A DNA stretch of 64,000 bases, taken from contig NZ_JQKP01000011.1 in NCBI RefSeq assembly GCF_000746095.1, positions 27,172 to 91,171 of the forward strand. The letters are read 5' to 3'. Both the position numbers and the translations under genes were made by a program. Positions 36,275-47,077 of the stretch are shown here, one piece after another. Under the pieces are notes generated by a model. The model was given only the letters and a program-made list of their open reading frames with translations, searched no databases and was not told where the DNA came from. Numbering within the stretch: the first letter of the stretch is position 1; every line of letters starts with the position of its first letter. The DNA is from Ferriphaselus sp. R-1. Its GTDB lineage: Bacteria; Pseudomonadota; Gammaproteobacteria; Burkholderiales; Gallionellaceae.

Positions 36275-39103
36275 TCAGGCCGCGCCGCCGGCCAGAACCG
36301 AGAATCGCTCTATCGGCACTGGTCTGCCGAACAGATAACCCTGATAGGCACGACAGCCGCGCTGCTCAAGGAACGCCCGCTGCACCTCGGTCTCCACCCC
36401 CTCGGCGATCACCTCCAGACCGAGGTTGTGTGCCATCGCGATGATGGTCTGCACGATGGCTGCATCGTTCGGGTCGGTGGCGATGTCGCGCACGAAGGAC
36501 TGGTCGATCTTGATCTGGTCCAGCGGCAGACGCTTGAGATAGATCAGCGATGAATAGCCCGTGCCGAAATCGTCCATCGAAAAACGCACGCCCAGGGATT
36601 TGAGTTCGCCCATCTTGCGTATCGTCTCCTCGACGTTCTCCAGCACCATGCTCTCCGTCAGCTCCAGTTCCAGCCTGGTCGGATCGGCCCCCGTGCGCAC
36701 CAGCACGGCATGTACTTGCGCAACAAAATCCGGCTGATGGAACTGTTTGGCACTGACATTGACCGCCAGACGCAGATGGCTGGTGGCCGCATCGCCCTGC
36801 CAGGCCACCAGTTGCTGGCAAGCCGTGTCCAACACCCAAAGACCGATCTGGATGATCATGCCGTTCTCTTCCGCCAAGGGAATGAACTGTAGCGGCGACA
36901 CCATGCCGCGCTGCGGATGCAGCCAGCGCAGCAGGGCTTCGGCCCCGAGTGCCCGCCCGGCAAAGCCGACCTGCAACTGGTAATACAGGCTGAACTGCCG
37001 TTGCTCCAGCGCGAGACGCAGATCGTTCTCCATGGCGGCTCGCAGCTCGATGGAGGTCTGCATCTGGGGATCGAAGAAACGGATGACGTTGCGCCCGGCT
37101 TCCTTGGCCTGATACATCGCCATGTCGGTCCAGCGCAACAATTCCTCCAGCGTATGCTCCTGACCACGGAACACGGTCACACCGATGCTGGACGAACAAT
37201 GGTGCTCGATCAGATCGACCGTACCGTTGACACCGATTCGATGCAGACGGTAGGGCTCGGACAAGGCGGCACGGATCTTTTCCGCCACGGTTTCGGACTG
37301 CAACACTGCCGCGTCGAGATGCTCGGACAAGTTCTCCAGCATCACCACGAACTCATCTCCCCCCAAACGGGCGACGCTGTCCTCCTCACGGATGCAGGCC
37401 TGCAGTCGTTTCGACACCTCCAGCAACAGCAGATCGCCCACATCATGACCATACAGATCATTGATCTGCTTGAAGTTGTCCAGATCAAGGAACATCAGCA
37501 CAGCATGCCGATGGCTGCGTTTGGAAGTGACCAGAAGCTTGCCCAAACGGTCGACCAACAGGCGGCGGTTGGGCAGCTTGGTCAAGGCATCGTAGAACGC
37601 CAGTTCATGCATCTGCTCTTCCAGTTTCTTGCGTGCCGTGATGTCGTGCACGATGGAAAACAGCAGCTCCTTGCCATCCACCTCCACCGGTGAGGCATAG
37701 ACTTCGACCGACCGCATCTCGCCATTCGACAGGCGGTGGGTGCACATGAAATAGTTGCGCTCATTCCTGCGCGCCATCTCCCGCTCCTCCGCATCATGCT
37801 GGGGAGAATCGATGTTGATCTGGGTGATGTGCATGGCGCGCATCTCGACAGCGGCATAGCCGTAGAACTTTTCGGCCGCATGGTTCGCATCCACGATGTC
37901 ACCGCTGTACGGGTCGACCAACATCATGGGCGAGGCATGATGCTCGAACATGTGGCGGAAACGCGCCTCACTGCTCTGCAGTTCGCGGGTACGCTGCGCC
38001 ACCTTCTCCTCCAGCGTGACGTTGGCCTGCTGCAAGGCGAGCGAAAGGTCTTCGCGATCTAGCAAACTGATGCGCAGCCGCTTGCGGGTACGGGCCAAAT
38101 GGATGGCCACACCGGATGCGGCCAGCAACAACACCAGCGCGCCACTCAACAGCGACACGGCATATTTGCGAGAGACATCGCGGAAATCAAACTCATGCGC
38201 CCGCTCCGGATTGACCTTCAGCCGCGCCATCATGGCTTCCACCTGGGAATAGTTGCCGGCGGGAGAAAAGCCGAAGTATTTGCCTTGCACTGCCGCGTGC
38301 TCCTGCGGCTGGATGTTCAGCAAGGCGAGCGTCACTTGCTTGACCAACGTGTCGGACGCTTCCGGCATGGCAGCGAACGGCCACTCGGGGTAGAGCTCGG
38401 TGGAAAGCAACTGCGGAAAAGCCGCCTTGGGCTGCAAGTTGAGCACCTTGAATTGATCCAGGCGGATCTTGCCGTCACGCGCCAAGCTCTCAAGTATGCC
38501 GGTGCGCACAAACCCGACATCGGCCTCGCCCGCCAGGACGGCCATGACCACCTTGTCGTGCGGCATGCCCGTGAAGCGGATCCCGGCAAGGTCTTTGACC
38601 TCGATCCCCTGCTTGTAGAGCTGCCAGCGTTGCATCAAATAGCCGCCTAGCGACTGCTCCGCCGGCGAGGCGACCATTTTGCCCTTGATATCCTCCAGCG
38701 TGGCGATGTCGGTGCGCTCGGCGCGTGTCAGGATCACGCCCCCGAACGTCGTCACCGGATGCCCTTCGGCCAAGGGCATCAAGGTGGCCAAGACCGTCAG
38801 ACTATGGTCGACCCGCACATTGATGTAATGCTCCGGATTGGTCAGCACGAAATCAAATTCGTGGCGATTCACGGCCAGGTCCAGCTCCTTGTAATACATC
38901 GGGACCACGGTAAAACGGTAGCCCGGCACATGGGCACTCAAATAATCCGCCGTAGGCTGCCATTGCTTGAGCGTTTGCTCCAGGGGGCGGAAGGAGAGCA
39001 CCCCGATTTGCACCGTGCGCCCCTCCGCAGTGGCCCAGGCCGTGGAGTCCGGACAGGACCAAGTCAGCAACGACACCAACAAGAGCAGGATCGCTCGGCT
39101 CAT
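36275..39103 (-). CDS. PhnD-type periplasmic sensor fused to PAS, GGDEF and EAL
   Basis: 942 residues. A signal peptide is followed by a phosphate/phosphonate-binding-protein-like domain (about 28-300; FRPLEQTLKQWQPTADYLS, FDFVLTNPEHYINVR), a membrane helix (about 312-335), coiled coil, PAS (about 385-500), GGDEF (REED-SVARL-GGDEF, inhibitory site present) and EAL (GAEALLRWLHP, ELELTESM, MDDFGTGYSSL, AEGVETE). It should sense a periplasmic ligand and set cyclic-di-GMP. The start overlaps the stop of the upstream GGDEF-EAL gene as ATGA. Its EAL half is nearly identical to that neighbour's, pointing to duplication. Confidence 0.93.
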   Translation of the reverse strand: MSRAILLLLVSLLTWSCPDSTAWATAEGRTVQIGVLSFRPLEQTLKQWQPTADYLSAHVPGYRFTVVPMYYKELDLAVNRHEFDFVLTNPEHYINVRVDHSLTVLATLMPLAEGHPVTTFGGVILTRAERTDIATLEDIKGKMVASPAEQSLGGYLMQRWQLYKQGIEVKDLAGIRFTGMPHDKVVMAVLAGEADVGFVRTGILESLARDGKIRLDQFKVLNLQPKAAFPQLLSTELYPEWPFAAMPEASDTLVKQVTLALLNIQPQEHAAVQGKYFGFSPAGNYSQVEAMMARLKVNPERAHEFDFRDVSRKYAVSLLSGALVLLLAASGVAIHLARTRKRLRISLLDREDLSLALQQANVTLEEKVAQRTRELQSSEARFRHMFEHHASPMMLVDPYSGDIVDANHAAEKFYGYAAVEMRAMHITQINIDSPQHDAEEREMARRNERNYFMCTHRLSNGEMRSVEVYASPVEVDGKELLFSIVHDITARKKLEEQMHELAFYDALTKLPNRRLLVDRLGKLLVTSKRSHRHAVLMFLDLDNFKQINDLYGHDVGDLLLLEVSKRLQACIREEDSVARLGGDEFVVMLENLSEHLDAAVLQSETVAEKIRAALSEPYRLHRIGVNGTVDLIEHHCSSSIGVTVFRGQEHTLEELLRWTDMAMYQAKEAGRNVIRFFDPQMQTSIELRAAMENDLRLALEQRQFSLYYQLQVGFAGRALGAEALLRWLHPQRGMVSPLQFIPLAEENGMIIQIGLWVLDTACQQLVAWQGDAATSHLRLAVNVSAKQFHQPDFVAQVHAVLVRTGADPTRLELELTESMVLENVEETIRKMGELKSLGVRFSMDDFGTGYSSLIYLKRLPLDQIKIDQSFVRDIATDPNDAAIVQTIIAMAHNLGLEVIAEGVETEVQRAFLEQRGCRAYQGYLFGRPVPIERFSVLAGGAA

Positions 39104-41706
39104 GCTTCCCTCCCTGACAACAAGGCGGCCTCGAACTCCGGCCCGGCGACCGGCCTGCCGAACAGATACCCCTGATAGGCGCGACAGCCGCGCTGTGCCA
39201 GGAACTCCCGTTGCTCGGGTGTCTCCACCCCTTCAGCGATGACCTCCAGGTCCAGGCTGTGTGCCATCGCGATGATGGTCTGCACGATGGCCGCATCATC
39301 CTGATCGGTAGTGATGTCGCGCACGAAAGACTGATCGATCTTGATCTGGTCCAGCGGCAGACGCTTGAGATAGCTCAGCGATGAATAGCCCGTGCCAAAG
39401 TCATCCATTGAGAAGCGCACACCCAAAGCCTGCAACTCCTCCATCTTGCGTATCGTCTCCTCGACGTTCTCCAGCACCATGCTCTCAGTCAGTTCCAGCT
39501 TGAGACGAGAGGCCGATATCCGGTTGTCCGTCAAGCAGGCTCGCACCTGTGCCACGAAATTGTCCTGACGGAACTGGCGTGCGCTGACGTTGACCGCGAG
39601 TGTCAGTGGGGCCAATGCCGGATGCTGCTGCCAGCGGGCCAGTTGGGCACAAGCCGTCTCCAGCACCCACCGTCCGATCGGGAGGATGAGTCCACTCTCC
39701 TCCGCCACCGGGATGAAGCGGGCTGGCGACACCATGCCCAACACCGGATGCCGCCAGCGCAACAACGCCTCCGCACCGAGCGGCTGGCCCTGACCGTCCA
39801 CCTGGATCTGGTAGTACAACTGCAACTCCTCGCGCGCCAAGGCAACACGCAGCGCGGACTCCAGCTCGCTGCGTGCGGCCAGCACCGACTGCATCTCCGG
39901 ATCGTAGAAGCGAAGGGTGTTCCGCCCACCCGCCTTGGCCTGGTACATGGCCATGTCAGCATGGACGAACAGCGCCTCCATCGGCTGCTCGTGATCGCTG
40001 AACAGCACGATACCTATGCTCGGTGAGGTATGGTAATCGCCCCCTTCGAGCCGGTAGGGACGGCCCAACTCGACCCTCACCTTTTCGGCCATCGCTTCCG
40101 CCTGCGCGGCAGCCTCCGCTGCATCGGCACTCAAGTCTTCCTGCACCACCACGAACTCGTCACCACCCATGCGGGCCACACTGTCGCCCTCGCGCACGCA
40201 CGCCTGCAAACGGCGCGCCACTTCGACCAACAGCGCATCACCGATGGTGTGGCCCCGGGTATCGTTCACCGTTTTGAATTGATCCAGGTCCAGCAGGATC
40301 AGTGCGCCATGACGGCCACTGCGGGCGCTGCTGGTCATCGTTTGTTGCACCCGGTCGTACAACAAACGACGGTTGGGCAGCCCGGTGAGGGGGTCAAAGA
40401 AGGCCAACTGGCGTATCTGCACCTCGGTCTGTTTCTGCTCGGTGATGTCATCGTAGATGCCCAGCACGCCGAACACCTTGCCGTCGTTGTCGTGCAGCGG
40501 CACCTTGGAAGTACGCAACCAAATCTCCCGACCATCCGGCGTGGTTTGCGGTTCCTCGAACCCGAGTTTGGGGGTATCCGACTGCATCACACGCACATCA
40601 TCGGCACGATACAGCTCGGCCTGGGCACGCCAGCCCATCGCGAAGTCGTCCCTGCCGACCAGCTCATCCGGTCGCTGCAGACCGGCATCGCGGGCAAACA
40701 GGCTGTTACAGCCCAGATAGCGCGACTCGGTATCCTTCCAGAACACGCGTGCGGGCACGTTCTCCAACACCGAGCTCAGCATCTCGTTCGCTGAGCGTAA
40801 TTCGAACTCGGTCTGTTTCTGGTCGCTCAGGTCGATGAAAAACGTGAAGGTCCGCGCGCCGCCCGAGAGTTCCACCCGCTGTGCGGACACCAGCAAGGGG
40901 AACTTCGACCCATCCTTGCGCAGCCCGATCGTCTCATAGATGCTTTCCACCGGCAGCCCTTGGGCGCGGCGACGGATCTTGTCCAGTATCTGCTCACGGC
41001 GCTCGGCGGCGATCAATGCCAGCAAGGATTGGTCCCGCACCTCGTCGATCGAGTCATACCCGAACATGCGCAGGCACACCGCACTCATGTCGACGACGAT
41101 GCCGTCACACGAGAAGCCCACGCCTATGGGACTGAGTTCCATCAAGGCCCGGAAGCTGACCTCGCTTTGCTGCAACATGGACTCCAGTTGGCCGCGCTGA
41201 GCCGCCACAGCGGCCTGGTGCGCATCGTTCTGGCGACACAGTTCGATGGCTTTGGCGAGATTGGCCATCACCGGCTGGAACATCTGGGTCAGCGGCAGTT
41301 CGCTTTCCGGCATCTGCGGTGCGAGCAGGATGATGACACCGCTATCGCCGATCGGCAGGCGCAGGAAGGCGCGGTAGCGTCCGGCGGAAGTGGGCAGTCG
41401 TTCCAGCAAGGCACGGGCCTCTTCCTGCCGCTGGCCGTAACCGCGCAGCAACGCTGCCGGGAACCGCAGCACCTGGCCGCTGGACTGCGCCAGCTCATAG
41501 TCCCCCACCACCGCATCCAGCCGGGCGGACAACATACCGTCAGGCGCGTCTTCCTCGGGCAGTTCGAGACAGACGAAGCCTGCCGGATACGAAGTGTAGT
41601 AGAGCAAGCGCTGCAAGGTGCGCAGCAACAGGGGATTCAGACTAGTCTCGCCCCCGATGACCAGTGCCATTTCGTACAGGATGGGGAGGACTTGTTCGCG
41701 CTGCAT
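39100..41706 (-). CDS. Cytosolic GAF-like/PAS/PAS/GGDEF/EAL protein
   Basis: 868 residues without membrane segments. An N-terminal GAF-like domain (about 1-160), a coiled coil, two PAS domains (about 185-305 and 315-430), GGDEF (REGD-SVARM-GGDEF, inhibitory site present) and EAL (GAEALLRWRHP, KLELTESM, MDDFGTGYSSL, AEGVETPEQ). Catalytic motifs of both domains are intact, so it may synthesise and degrade cyclic-di-GMP. It lies 32 nt after the FIST gene and overlaps the PhnD-type gene by ATGA, giving a three-gene sensory operon. Confidence 0.93.
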   Translation of the reverse strand: MQREQVLPILYEMALVIGGETSLNPLLLRTLQRLLYYTSYPAGFVCLELPEEDAPDGMLSARLDAVVGDYELAQSSGQVLRFPAALLRGYGQRQEEARALLERLPTSAGRYRAFLRLPIGDSGVIILLAPQMPESELPLTQMFQPVMANLAKAIELCRQNDAHQAAVAAQRGQLESMLQQSEVSFRALMELSPIGVGFSCDGIVVDMSAVCLRMFGYDSIDEVRDQSLLALIAAERREQILDKIRRRAQGLPVESIYETIGLRKDGSKFPLLVSAQRVELSGGARTFTFFIDLSDQKQTEFELRSANEMLSSVLENVPARVFWKDTESRYLGCNSLFARDAGLQRPDELVGRDDFAMGWRAQAELYRADDVRVMQSDTPKLGFEEPQTTPDGREIWLRTSKVPLHDNDGKVFGVLGIYDDITEQKQTEVQIRQLAFFDPLTGLPNRRLLYDRVQQTMTSSARSGRHGALILLDLDQFKTVNDTRGHTIGDALLVEVARRLQACVREGDSVARMGGDEFVVVQEDLSADAAEAAAQAEAMAEKVRVELGRPYRLEGGDYHTSPSIGIVLFSDHEQPMEALFVHADMAMYQAKAGGRNTLRFYDPEMQSVLAARSELESALRVALAREELQLYYQIQVDGQGQPLGAEALLRWRHPVLGMVSPARFIPVAEESGLILPIGRWVLETACAQLARWQQHPALAPLTLAVNVSARQFRQDNFVAQVRACLTDNRISASRLKLELTESMVLENVEETIRKMEELQALGVRFSMDDFGTGYSSLSYLKRLPLDQIKIDQSFVRDITTDQDDAAIVQTIIAMAHSLDLEVIAEGVETPEQREFLAQRGCRAYQGYLFGRPVAGPEFEAALLSGREA

Positions 41707-41738
41707 CTAGAGGATGATGAACGATAACACTGGCGATC

Positions 41739-42893
41739 TCACCACAGCGCTGCAACCAGCGTTGCGTTGTGGAACAGCGGGTAACCCCATAACGTGGAGC
41801 CGCCGATCTCGCCCAGCGACAAGGCTCCGGCGACCTGGGCCGCGCCGGTACGGCGGACGAACTCCTGCACTTCGGTGGTGGCGGCCTCAACCCCCATGTG
41901 CAGACGACGTCCGGCACAGTAGAACAGCATCACGTCCTCATCGACGGAGCCACCGTTCAAACCAGCCAGCCCTTGGGTCAAGGCATCCAGCGTCTGCGCA
42001 GAATCGACCTGCGGTGCCTCCAGCAGTGCGAGCACGGCATTGGCCGGGACTTCACCCACACAGAACAGCGAGCCATCCTCACCCAAGGCGACCGGGATGC
42101 GCACCACCACGTTGTGATTGGCGCGGACGATGCCGAAAGGGAAATGTACGCCGTATTGGTAGAAGTTCTCGCGGGTGATCTCGACCCCGAACTGCGCCCG
42201 CACCAACTCCTGATAGACCTCGAATGCGGGTCGCCAGTCGATCTGCACGATGCGATTGCCCTCGGTGGTAGTGGCCGTGATGTTCCGGGCCGGTACGCAG
42301 TAACCATGCTCCAGGATGGCCCCGTGATGCGGCGTGAGCAACATCACCAGCACGCCGTTCTGGATCAAGCGCTCACCGTCGAACAAGCAGGGCATGGGCT
42401 GGAAAGTCTCGCTGCCCGCATTGGCCCCGGCGTAATGCACGCGGTTGGCCAGTTGCAGATAGACCTCGTCGAGCATGGTGGCGATGTTGGGCACCAGCGC
42501 ATCGAACAGCATGAACAGGGTGGCGGGCGATGAGTTGTCGTTCAAGCGGGGTCGCACCTCGGCGACGATCTCGGATGCCGCCCGCACCGCTCCGCCACGG
42601 CCCGGCTCCAAACCTTCATGCAACGCCACATACGGCATCTCATCGAAGCGCAACAACCAAACGCCATCGCGGGTGAAGCCAGAGTCTGCGATCAACTCGG
42701 GGAACACCCCGCCCACCAGCGGTATGCCGCGCTGACGGCACACGTCTTGTACCAGCGGGACGTATTCCCGACGCGCTTCGGGCACCATGGCCAGAACCCC
42801 CATCGACGGATGGCTGATCTTCCACTCGTCCAGCACCTTCGCCAGCTCGCTCGCGTCGGGCGTCGCGCAGTAGTGCATACATGACCGTTTCAT
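41739..42893 (-). CDS. FIST-domain sensory protein
   Basis: 384 residues with FIST N and FIST C domains. N-terminal part: MGVLAMVPEARREYVPLVQ, GIPLVGGVFPELIAD, VHYAGANAGSETF; C-terminal part: FYCAGRRLHMGVEA near 335. FIST proteins are intracellular sensors, probably of small ligands such as amino acids, that are often encoded with signalling enzymes. The start at 42893 has GGGAGG 6 nt upstream; a longer frame to 42956 is less likely. It is first in an operon with two GGDEF-EAL proteins and probably supplies their input. Confidence 0.88.
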   Translation of the reverse strand: MKRSCMHYCATPDASELAKVLDEWKISHPSMGVLAMVPEARREYVPLVQDVCRQRGIPLVGGVFPELIADSGFTRDGVWLLRFDEMPYVALHEGLEPGRGGAVRAASEIVAEVRPRLNDNSSPATLFMLFDALVPNIATMLDEVYLQLANRVHYAGANAGSETFQPMPCLFDGERLIQNGVLVMLLTPHHGAILEHGYCVPARNITATTTEGNRIVQIDWRPAFEVYQELVRAQFGVEITRENFYQYGVHFPFGIVRANHNVVVRIPVALGEDGSLFCVGEVPANAVLALLEAPQVDSAQTLDALTQGLAGLNGGSVDEDVMLFYCAGRRLHMGVEAATTEVQEFVRRTGAAQVAGALSLGEIGGSTLWGYPLFHNATLVAALW

Positions 42894-42972
42894 CGGAAAC
42901 CTCCCGTCAACGTCGAATCTTGGCTGCATTATGCGGGCTTGCGCCAGCAGGGGCAACCGATCAGGCTAGCGC

Positions 42973-43971
42973 TCAGCTGGCTGCTTGCAGCAGTCGGGCG
43001 ACATAACGCGACACGCCCTGATCGACGTTCAGGAACTCGTCGGCGTAGCCGATCTCGCGCAGCGCCGCCATGTCGGCCTGGGTGTAGCTCTGATACTTGC
43101 CCTTGAGCGCATCCGGAAAGGGGATGTAGCGGATCAACTCGCGGCACAGCATCTCTTCCAGCGTGAGTGCTTCCTCACCCTCGGCGACGCGCAAGGCATT
43201 CAGCGTCGCCACCGCCACGTCGTTGAAGCTCTGCGCGCGGCCCGTGCCCAGATTGAAGATGCCGGACTTGTCGCGGTTCTCCAGAAAGAACATGTTCACC
43301 TTGACCACGTCCTCCACCGACACGAAATCGCGCAACTGGCCGCCGTTGGCATAGCCTTCGCAGCCCTCGAACAGCTTCACATAGCCGTCGGCGCGGTACT
43401 GGTTGAAGAAGTGGAAGGCCACCGAAGCCATGCGTCCCTTGTGCTGCTCGCGCGCGCCATACACGTTGAAATAGCGCAGGCCGACGACTTGTGCGTTGAG
43501 CTTGTCCCAGCGGCGGCGCACCACCTGGTCGAACAGGAACTTGGAATAAGCGTACACGTTCAGCGGCGACTCGAACTCGCGCGACTCGGTGAAATTCGGC
43601 CCCATGCCATAGACCGAGGCGGACGAAGCGTACAGGAAGGGGATGTCCTCGTTCTGGCAGTGGTTCAGCAACTCCAGCGAATACTGGTAGTTGTTGTGCA
43701 TCATGTAGCGCCCGTCGGTCTCCATGGTGTCGGAGCACGCGCCCTCATGCAGCACCGCCTCGACCACGCCGTCGAAGTAGCCGGTCTCCAGCTTGGCCAT
43801 GAACTCCTCCTTGTCGAGGAAGTCGGCGATCTCGCAATCCACCAGATTGCGGAACTTGTCCGCCTTCTTCAGGTTGTCCACCGCGATGATGTCGGTGATG
43901 CCGCGCTCGTTCAGCGCCTTGACCAGGTTGGAACCAATGAAGCCTGCGGCTCCCGTAACGATGTGATACAT
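42973..43971 (-). CDS. hldD: ADP-L-glycero-D-manno-heptose 6-epimerase
   Basis: 332 residues. It converts ADP-D-glycero-D-manno-heptose to the L-form for the LPS inner core. NADP-binding [10 protein letters not shown] at the N-terminus, HEGACSDT near 77, SSASVYG near 117 and the catalytic [10 protein letters not shown] near 140, then [13 protein letters not shown]. The ATG at 43971 lies 2 nt after the hldE stop and gives [10 protein letters not shown]. Last gene of lapA-lapB-pyrF-hldE-hldD. Confidence 0.96.
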   Translation of the reverse strand: MYHIVTGAAGFIGSNLVKALNERGITDIIAVDNLKKADKFRNLVDCEIADFLDKEEFMAKLETGYFDGVVEAVLHEGACSDTMETDGRYMMHNNYQYSLELLNHCQNEDIPFLYASSASVYGMGPNFTESREFESPLNVYAYSKFLFDQVVRRRWDKLNAQVVGLRYFNVYGAREQHKGRMASVAFHFFNQYRADGYVKLFEGCEGYANGGQLRDFVSVEDVVKVNMFFLENRDKSGIFNLGTGRAQSFNDVAVATLNALRVAEGEEALTLEEMLCRELIRYIPFPDALKGKYQSYTQADMAALREIGYADEFLNVDQGVSRYVARLLQAAS

Positions 43972-43973
43972 GC

Positions 43974-44903
43974 TCAAACTCCTTCCAGTTCATCCCGGCT
44001 GACCACTGCCGTACCCAATTTACCCACCACGATGCCGCCAGCGCGGTTCGCCACATGCACCGACTCGGCCATGTCTGCGCCGCTCGCCAGCATCACCGCC
44101 AGCGTGGCGATCACCGTGTCGCCCGCACCGCTGACATCGAACACTTCGCGCGCCTGCGCTGCCTCGTGATACACGTCGCCCGCGCGGAACAGCGTCATGC
44201 CTTCCTCGCTGCGCGTCACCAGCAAGGCCTCCAGCCCCAGTTCGACGCGCAGTTGCTGCGCCTTGGCCGTCAGCTCGTCGTTACTCTTCCAGCCGCCCGC
44301 CACTTCGCGGAACTCGCTGCGATTGGGCGTGAGCAGGGTCGCGCCCTGATAGCGCGCGTAATCGTCGCCCTTGGGATCGACCAGCACCGGCTTGCCCTGC
44401 GCCCGCGCCAGACGGATCATCTCGGCGATGTGCGTCAGCCCGCCCTTGCCGTAATCGGACAGCAACACCACGTCGGCATCGGCCAGACGGATGCGGAACT
44501 CGGCCAGTTTGGCATTGAGCACCTCGTGGCTGGGTGCAGTCTCGAAGTCGATGCGCAGCAACTGCTGCTGGCGCGCCACCGCGCGCAACTTCACCGTGGT
44601 CGAGATGCCGGGGTCGCGATGCAGCGAGGCGTTCACCCCGCCCTGCCCGACCAGCAACTTTTCCAGACAATGCCCGGCTTCGTCGTCGCCCACCACCGAC
44701 AGCAGCGTGGCTTGCGCGCCCAGCGCCGCGATGTTGCGCGCCACGTTGGCCGCTCCGCCGGGACGTTCCTCGACGCGCGACACCTTCAGCACCGGCACCG
44801 GCGCTTCCGGCGAGATGCGCTCCACATCGCCGAACCAGTAACGGTCCAGCATCACGTCGCCCACCACCAGTACGCGGGCGTTCTCGAACGATGGCAGCTT
44901 CAT
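43974..44903 (-). CDS. rfaE1: D-glycero-beta-D-manno-heptose-7-phosphate kinase (single-domain HldE/RfaE1)
   Basis: 309 residues, PfkB-type kinase. It phosphorylates heptose-7-phosphate at C1 in the ADP-heptose pathway. Seen are [21 protein letters not shown] near the N-terminus, [18 protein letters not shown] near 47 and the catalytic loop DVSGAGDTV near 253. The adenylyltransferase domain fused in E. coli HldE is absent, so a separate rfaE2/hldC gene must exist elsewhere. Its start overlaps pyrF by ATGA and its stop abuts hldD. Confidence 0.95.
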   Translation of the reverse strand: MKLPSFENARVLVVGDVMLDRYWFGDVERISPEAPVPVLKVSRVEERPGGAANVARNIAALGAQATLLSVVGDDEAGHCLEKLLVGQGGVNASLHRDPGISTTVKLRAVARQQQLLRIDFETAPSHEVLNAKLAEFRIRLADADVVLLSDYGKGGLTHIAEMIRLARAQGKPVLVDPKGDDYARYQGATLLTPNRSEFREVAGGWKSNDELTAKAQQLRVELGLEALLVTRSEEGMTLFRAGDVYHEAAQAREVFDVSGAGDTVIATLAVMLASGADMAESVHVANRAGGIVVGKLGTAVVSRDELEGV

Positions 44904-45601
44904 GCCAGCCCTCCGATATCTTGGGAAATGGTTTGCAAGGCGCGCAAAGGATCGGCGGCCTGCGTGATGGGACGGCCGATGACCAGATAGCTGGAACCGG
45001 CTTCCAATGCGGCGCGCGGAGTCATGATGCGGGTCTGGTCGTTGGCTGCCGCATCCGCCGGACGGATGCCGGGAGTGACCAGACAGAACTCTTTACCGCG
45101 TTGTTGGCGTAGCAGCGCGGCTTCCTGCGCCGAACAGACCACGCCATCCAAGCCGCTGTCCGCCGCCAGTGCGGCCAGGCGCTGCACCATCTCGGCGGGG
45201 GTGGCGTTGAGGCCGATGCCGTTCAAATCGTCCTGCCCCATGCTGGTGAGCACGGTGACGGCGATCAATTTGGGTCGCTTGCTGACCTGTGCCAACGCTT
45301 CGCACGCAGTCTCCATCATCTTGCGGCCGCCCAGCGCGTGGACGTTGACCATCCACACGCCCAAGCTCGCCGCCGCTTTGCAAGCGTGTGCGGTGGTATT
45401 GGGGATGTCGTGGAATTTGAGGTCGAGGAACACGTCGAAACCGCGCTGTTGCAAGCTTTCCACGAGTTGCGGGCCAGCGCTGGTAAAGAGTTCTTTGCCG
45501 ACTTTCAGGCGGCACAGCGCGGGTTCAAGGCGGGCCACCAGTTCCAGTGCAGGCGCGGCGGCGGGGTAGTCGAGGGCGACGATGATCTTCGGGTCGTTCA
45601 T
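44900..45601 (-). CDS. pyrF: Orotidine-5'-phosphate decarboxylase
   Basis: 233 residues, TIM barrel. It decarboxylates OMP to UMP, the last step of pyrimidine synthesis. The catalytic [10 protein letters not shown] (Lys and Asp) is near residue 62, the phosphate-binding TPGIRP near 184 and GRPI near 213. The start [11 protein letters not shown] at 45601 overlaps the lapB stop as ATGA; the longer frame to 45700 is only overlap. It sits between envelope genes, an arrangement seen in related betaproteobacteria. Confidence 0.96.
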   Translation of the reverse strand: MNDPKIIVALDYPAAAPALELVARLEPALCRLKVGKELFTSAGPQLVESLQQRGFDVFLDLKFHDIPNTTAHACKAAASLGVWMVNVHALGGRKMMETACEALAQVSKRPKLIAVTVLTSMGQDDLNGIGLNATPAEMVQRLAALAADSGLDGVVCSAQEAALLRQQRGKEFCLVTPGIRPADAAANDQTRIMTPRAALEAGSSYLVIGRPITQAADPLRALQTISQDIGGLA

Positions 45602-46773
45602 AGGGGGAATCCAGCTTCTTCGGTACGGCGCGGCGGGTAAGTGTCCCAGCCATGACAGGCGGGGCAATGCCAGTGGAATTGACGGGCCTTGAAGCCGCAC
45701 TGGGTGCAGCGGTACATGGCCAGCGAACGGGTGCGCTGATGCACCAGGTCCCGCACCAGTTCGACATCGGCCCGGCGGTCATCGGGTGCATCCAGCAAGC
45801 GCGCCTCCAGCAACTTTTCCAGTCCGAGCAGGCTGGGGTTGCGATGCAACTCCCCACGCAGCAAGGCATAGGCAGCCTCCAGTCCCTGACGCTGGCGCAC
45901 GGCATCGAACAGCACGTTCATCAGATCGAGCGAAGGGTAGTTTTGCTGGTAGCGCTGCAACAAGACCAGCGCCTCATCCTCACGCCCCAGCGAGCGGTAG
46001 GCATTGAGCAGGCGCTCGGCCACCAGCGGCAGATACTGCGCATCCTGGTGCTCGATGTTCTGCCAGGCGGCGATGGCCTGTTCGGGGCGGTCACCCGACA
46101 ATTCGAGATCGCCCAACATCAGCGAGGCATGCACCGCTTTCGGCCAAGTGTTCAAGGCCTGTTCCAGATACTGGCGTGCCTGCCCGGACTGCTGTCGCGC
46201 CAGCGCCTCGGCTGCCAGCTCGCAACAGAACGCCGCCGCCTCGCGGTCTTGCTGCTGACCGGTGAGCAAGCTCATGCGCTGCGTGACCTCGATGGCCTTC
46301 TGCCAATCCTTTTCCTTCTGATAGATCTCCAGCAGGAAATCCAGCGCCTGTTTGGCGTACGGAGAATCGTGCAGCTCCAGGAAAGTCTGTTCGGCGCGAT
46401 CCAGGATGCCGGCGCGCAGATAATCCTGGGCCAGCTCGAACAGCGCCTGCTGTTTCTTGTCCTTGTCCAGATCGGCGCGCTCGACCAGGTTCAAATGCAT
46501 GCGCAAAGCGCGATCCACCTCGCCGCGCCGACGGAACAGGCTGCCCAGCGCGAAGTGCAGCTCGATGGTCTGCGGATCGACCTTGACCACCTCGATGAAC
46601 GCATCGATGGCCTCGTCCTGCCGCTCGTTGAGCAGGAAGTTCAGTCCCTCGAAGTAGGAGCGCGGCAAGGCACTGGATTCATCCACCAGTTGCTTGATGT
46701 CGATACGTGCCGCCAACCATCCCATGCCAAAGAACAGCGGGAAGATCAGCAACATCCAAAGTTCAAATTCCAT
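45598..46773 (-). CDS. lapB: Lipopolysaccharide assembly protein B
   Basis: 391 residues. An N-terminal membrane helix ([20 protein letters not shown]), a run of about nine TPR units (from [21 protein letters not shown] onward), and a C-terminal rubredoxin-like metal site with CTQCGF and CPACHGW. LapB anchors at the inner membrane, and its TPRs and metal site help FtsH degrade LpxC, thereby setting LPS output. The usual partner lapA lies 7 nt upstream. Confidence 0.95.
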   Translation of the reverse strand: MEFELWMLLIFPLFFGMGWLAARIDIKQLVDESSALPRSYFEGLNFLLNERQDEAIDAFIEVVKVDPQTIELHFALGSLFRRRGEVDRALRMHLNLVERADLDKDKKQQALFELAQDYLRAGILDRAEQTFLELHDSPYAKQALDFLLEIYQKEKDWQKAIEVTQRMSLLTGQQQDREAAAFCCELAAEALARQQSGQARQYLEQALNTWPKAVHASLMLGDLELSGDRPEQAIAAWQNIEHQDAQYLPLVAERLLNAYRSLGREDEALVLLQRYQQNYPSLDLMNVLFDAVRQRQGLEAAYALLRGELHRNPSLLGLEKLLEARLLDAPDDRRADVELVRDLVHQRTRSLAMYRCTQCGFKARQFHWHCPACHGWDTYPPRRTEEAGFPL

Positions 46774-46780
46774 AATCCGT

Positions 46781-47077
46781 TCAAGAAGGCTGAACGTGGG
46801 AGCGCTGCATCTGCTCCACGTCCGCCAGAGTATTCTTCAGGCGCAGTTCGCGCTCCAGGCGCAATATCTCACGGCGCTGCCGCAACAGTTTCCCCAACAG
46901 CGCCAGCATGCCGACGAGCACACCGGCAACGAAGAACACCAGTAGCGCCACCACCAGCGAGGCGCTCCATTCGTAGCCCATGAAATAGCGCAGGATCACC
47001 GTCTGGTCGTTTTTGACGGCGAATCCCAGCACCAGCAGAAAGATCGCCGCCCGCAGCGGCCACAGCAGAAATCGCAT
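46781..47077 (-). CDS. lapA: Lipopolysaccharide assembly protein A
   Basis: 98 residues. Two membrane helices (about 8-22 and 41-63) and a charged coiled-coil tail (LRQRREILRLERELRLKN). It has the LapA pattern VKNDQTVILRYFMGYEW. LapA and LapB act together in LPS assembly. GGAGCGGG lies upstream of the ATG. It is the first gene of the lapA-lapB-pyrF-rfaE1-hldD run; ihfB, the common upstream neighbour in other species, is absent here. Confidence 0.9.
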   Translation of the reverse strand: MRFLLWPLRAAIFLLVLGFAVKNDQTVILRYFMGYEWSASLVVALLVFFVAGVLVGMLALLGKLLRQRREILRLERELRLKNTLADVEQMQRSHVQPS

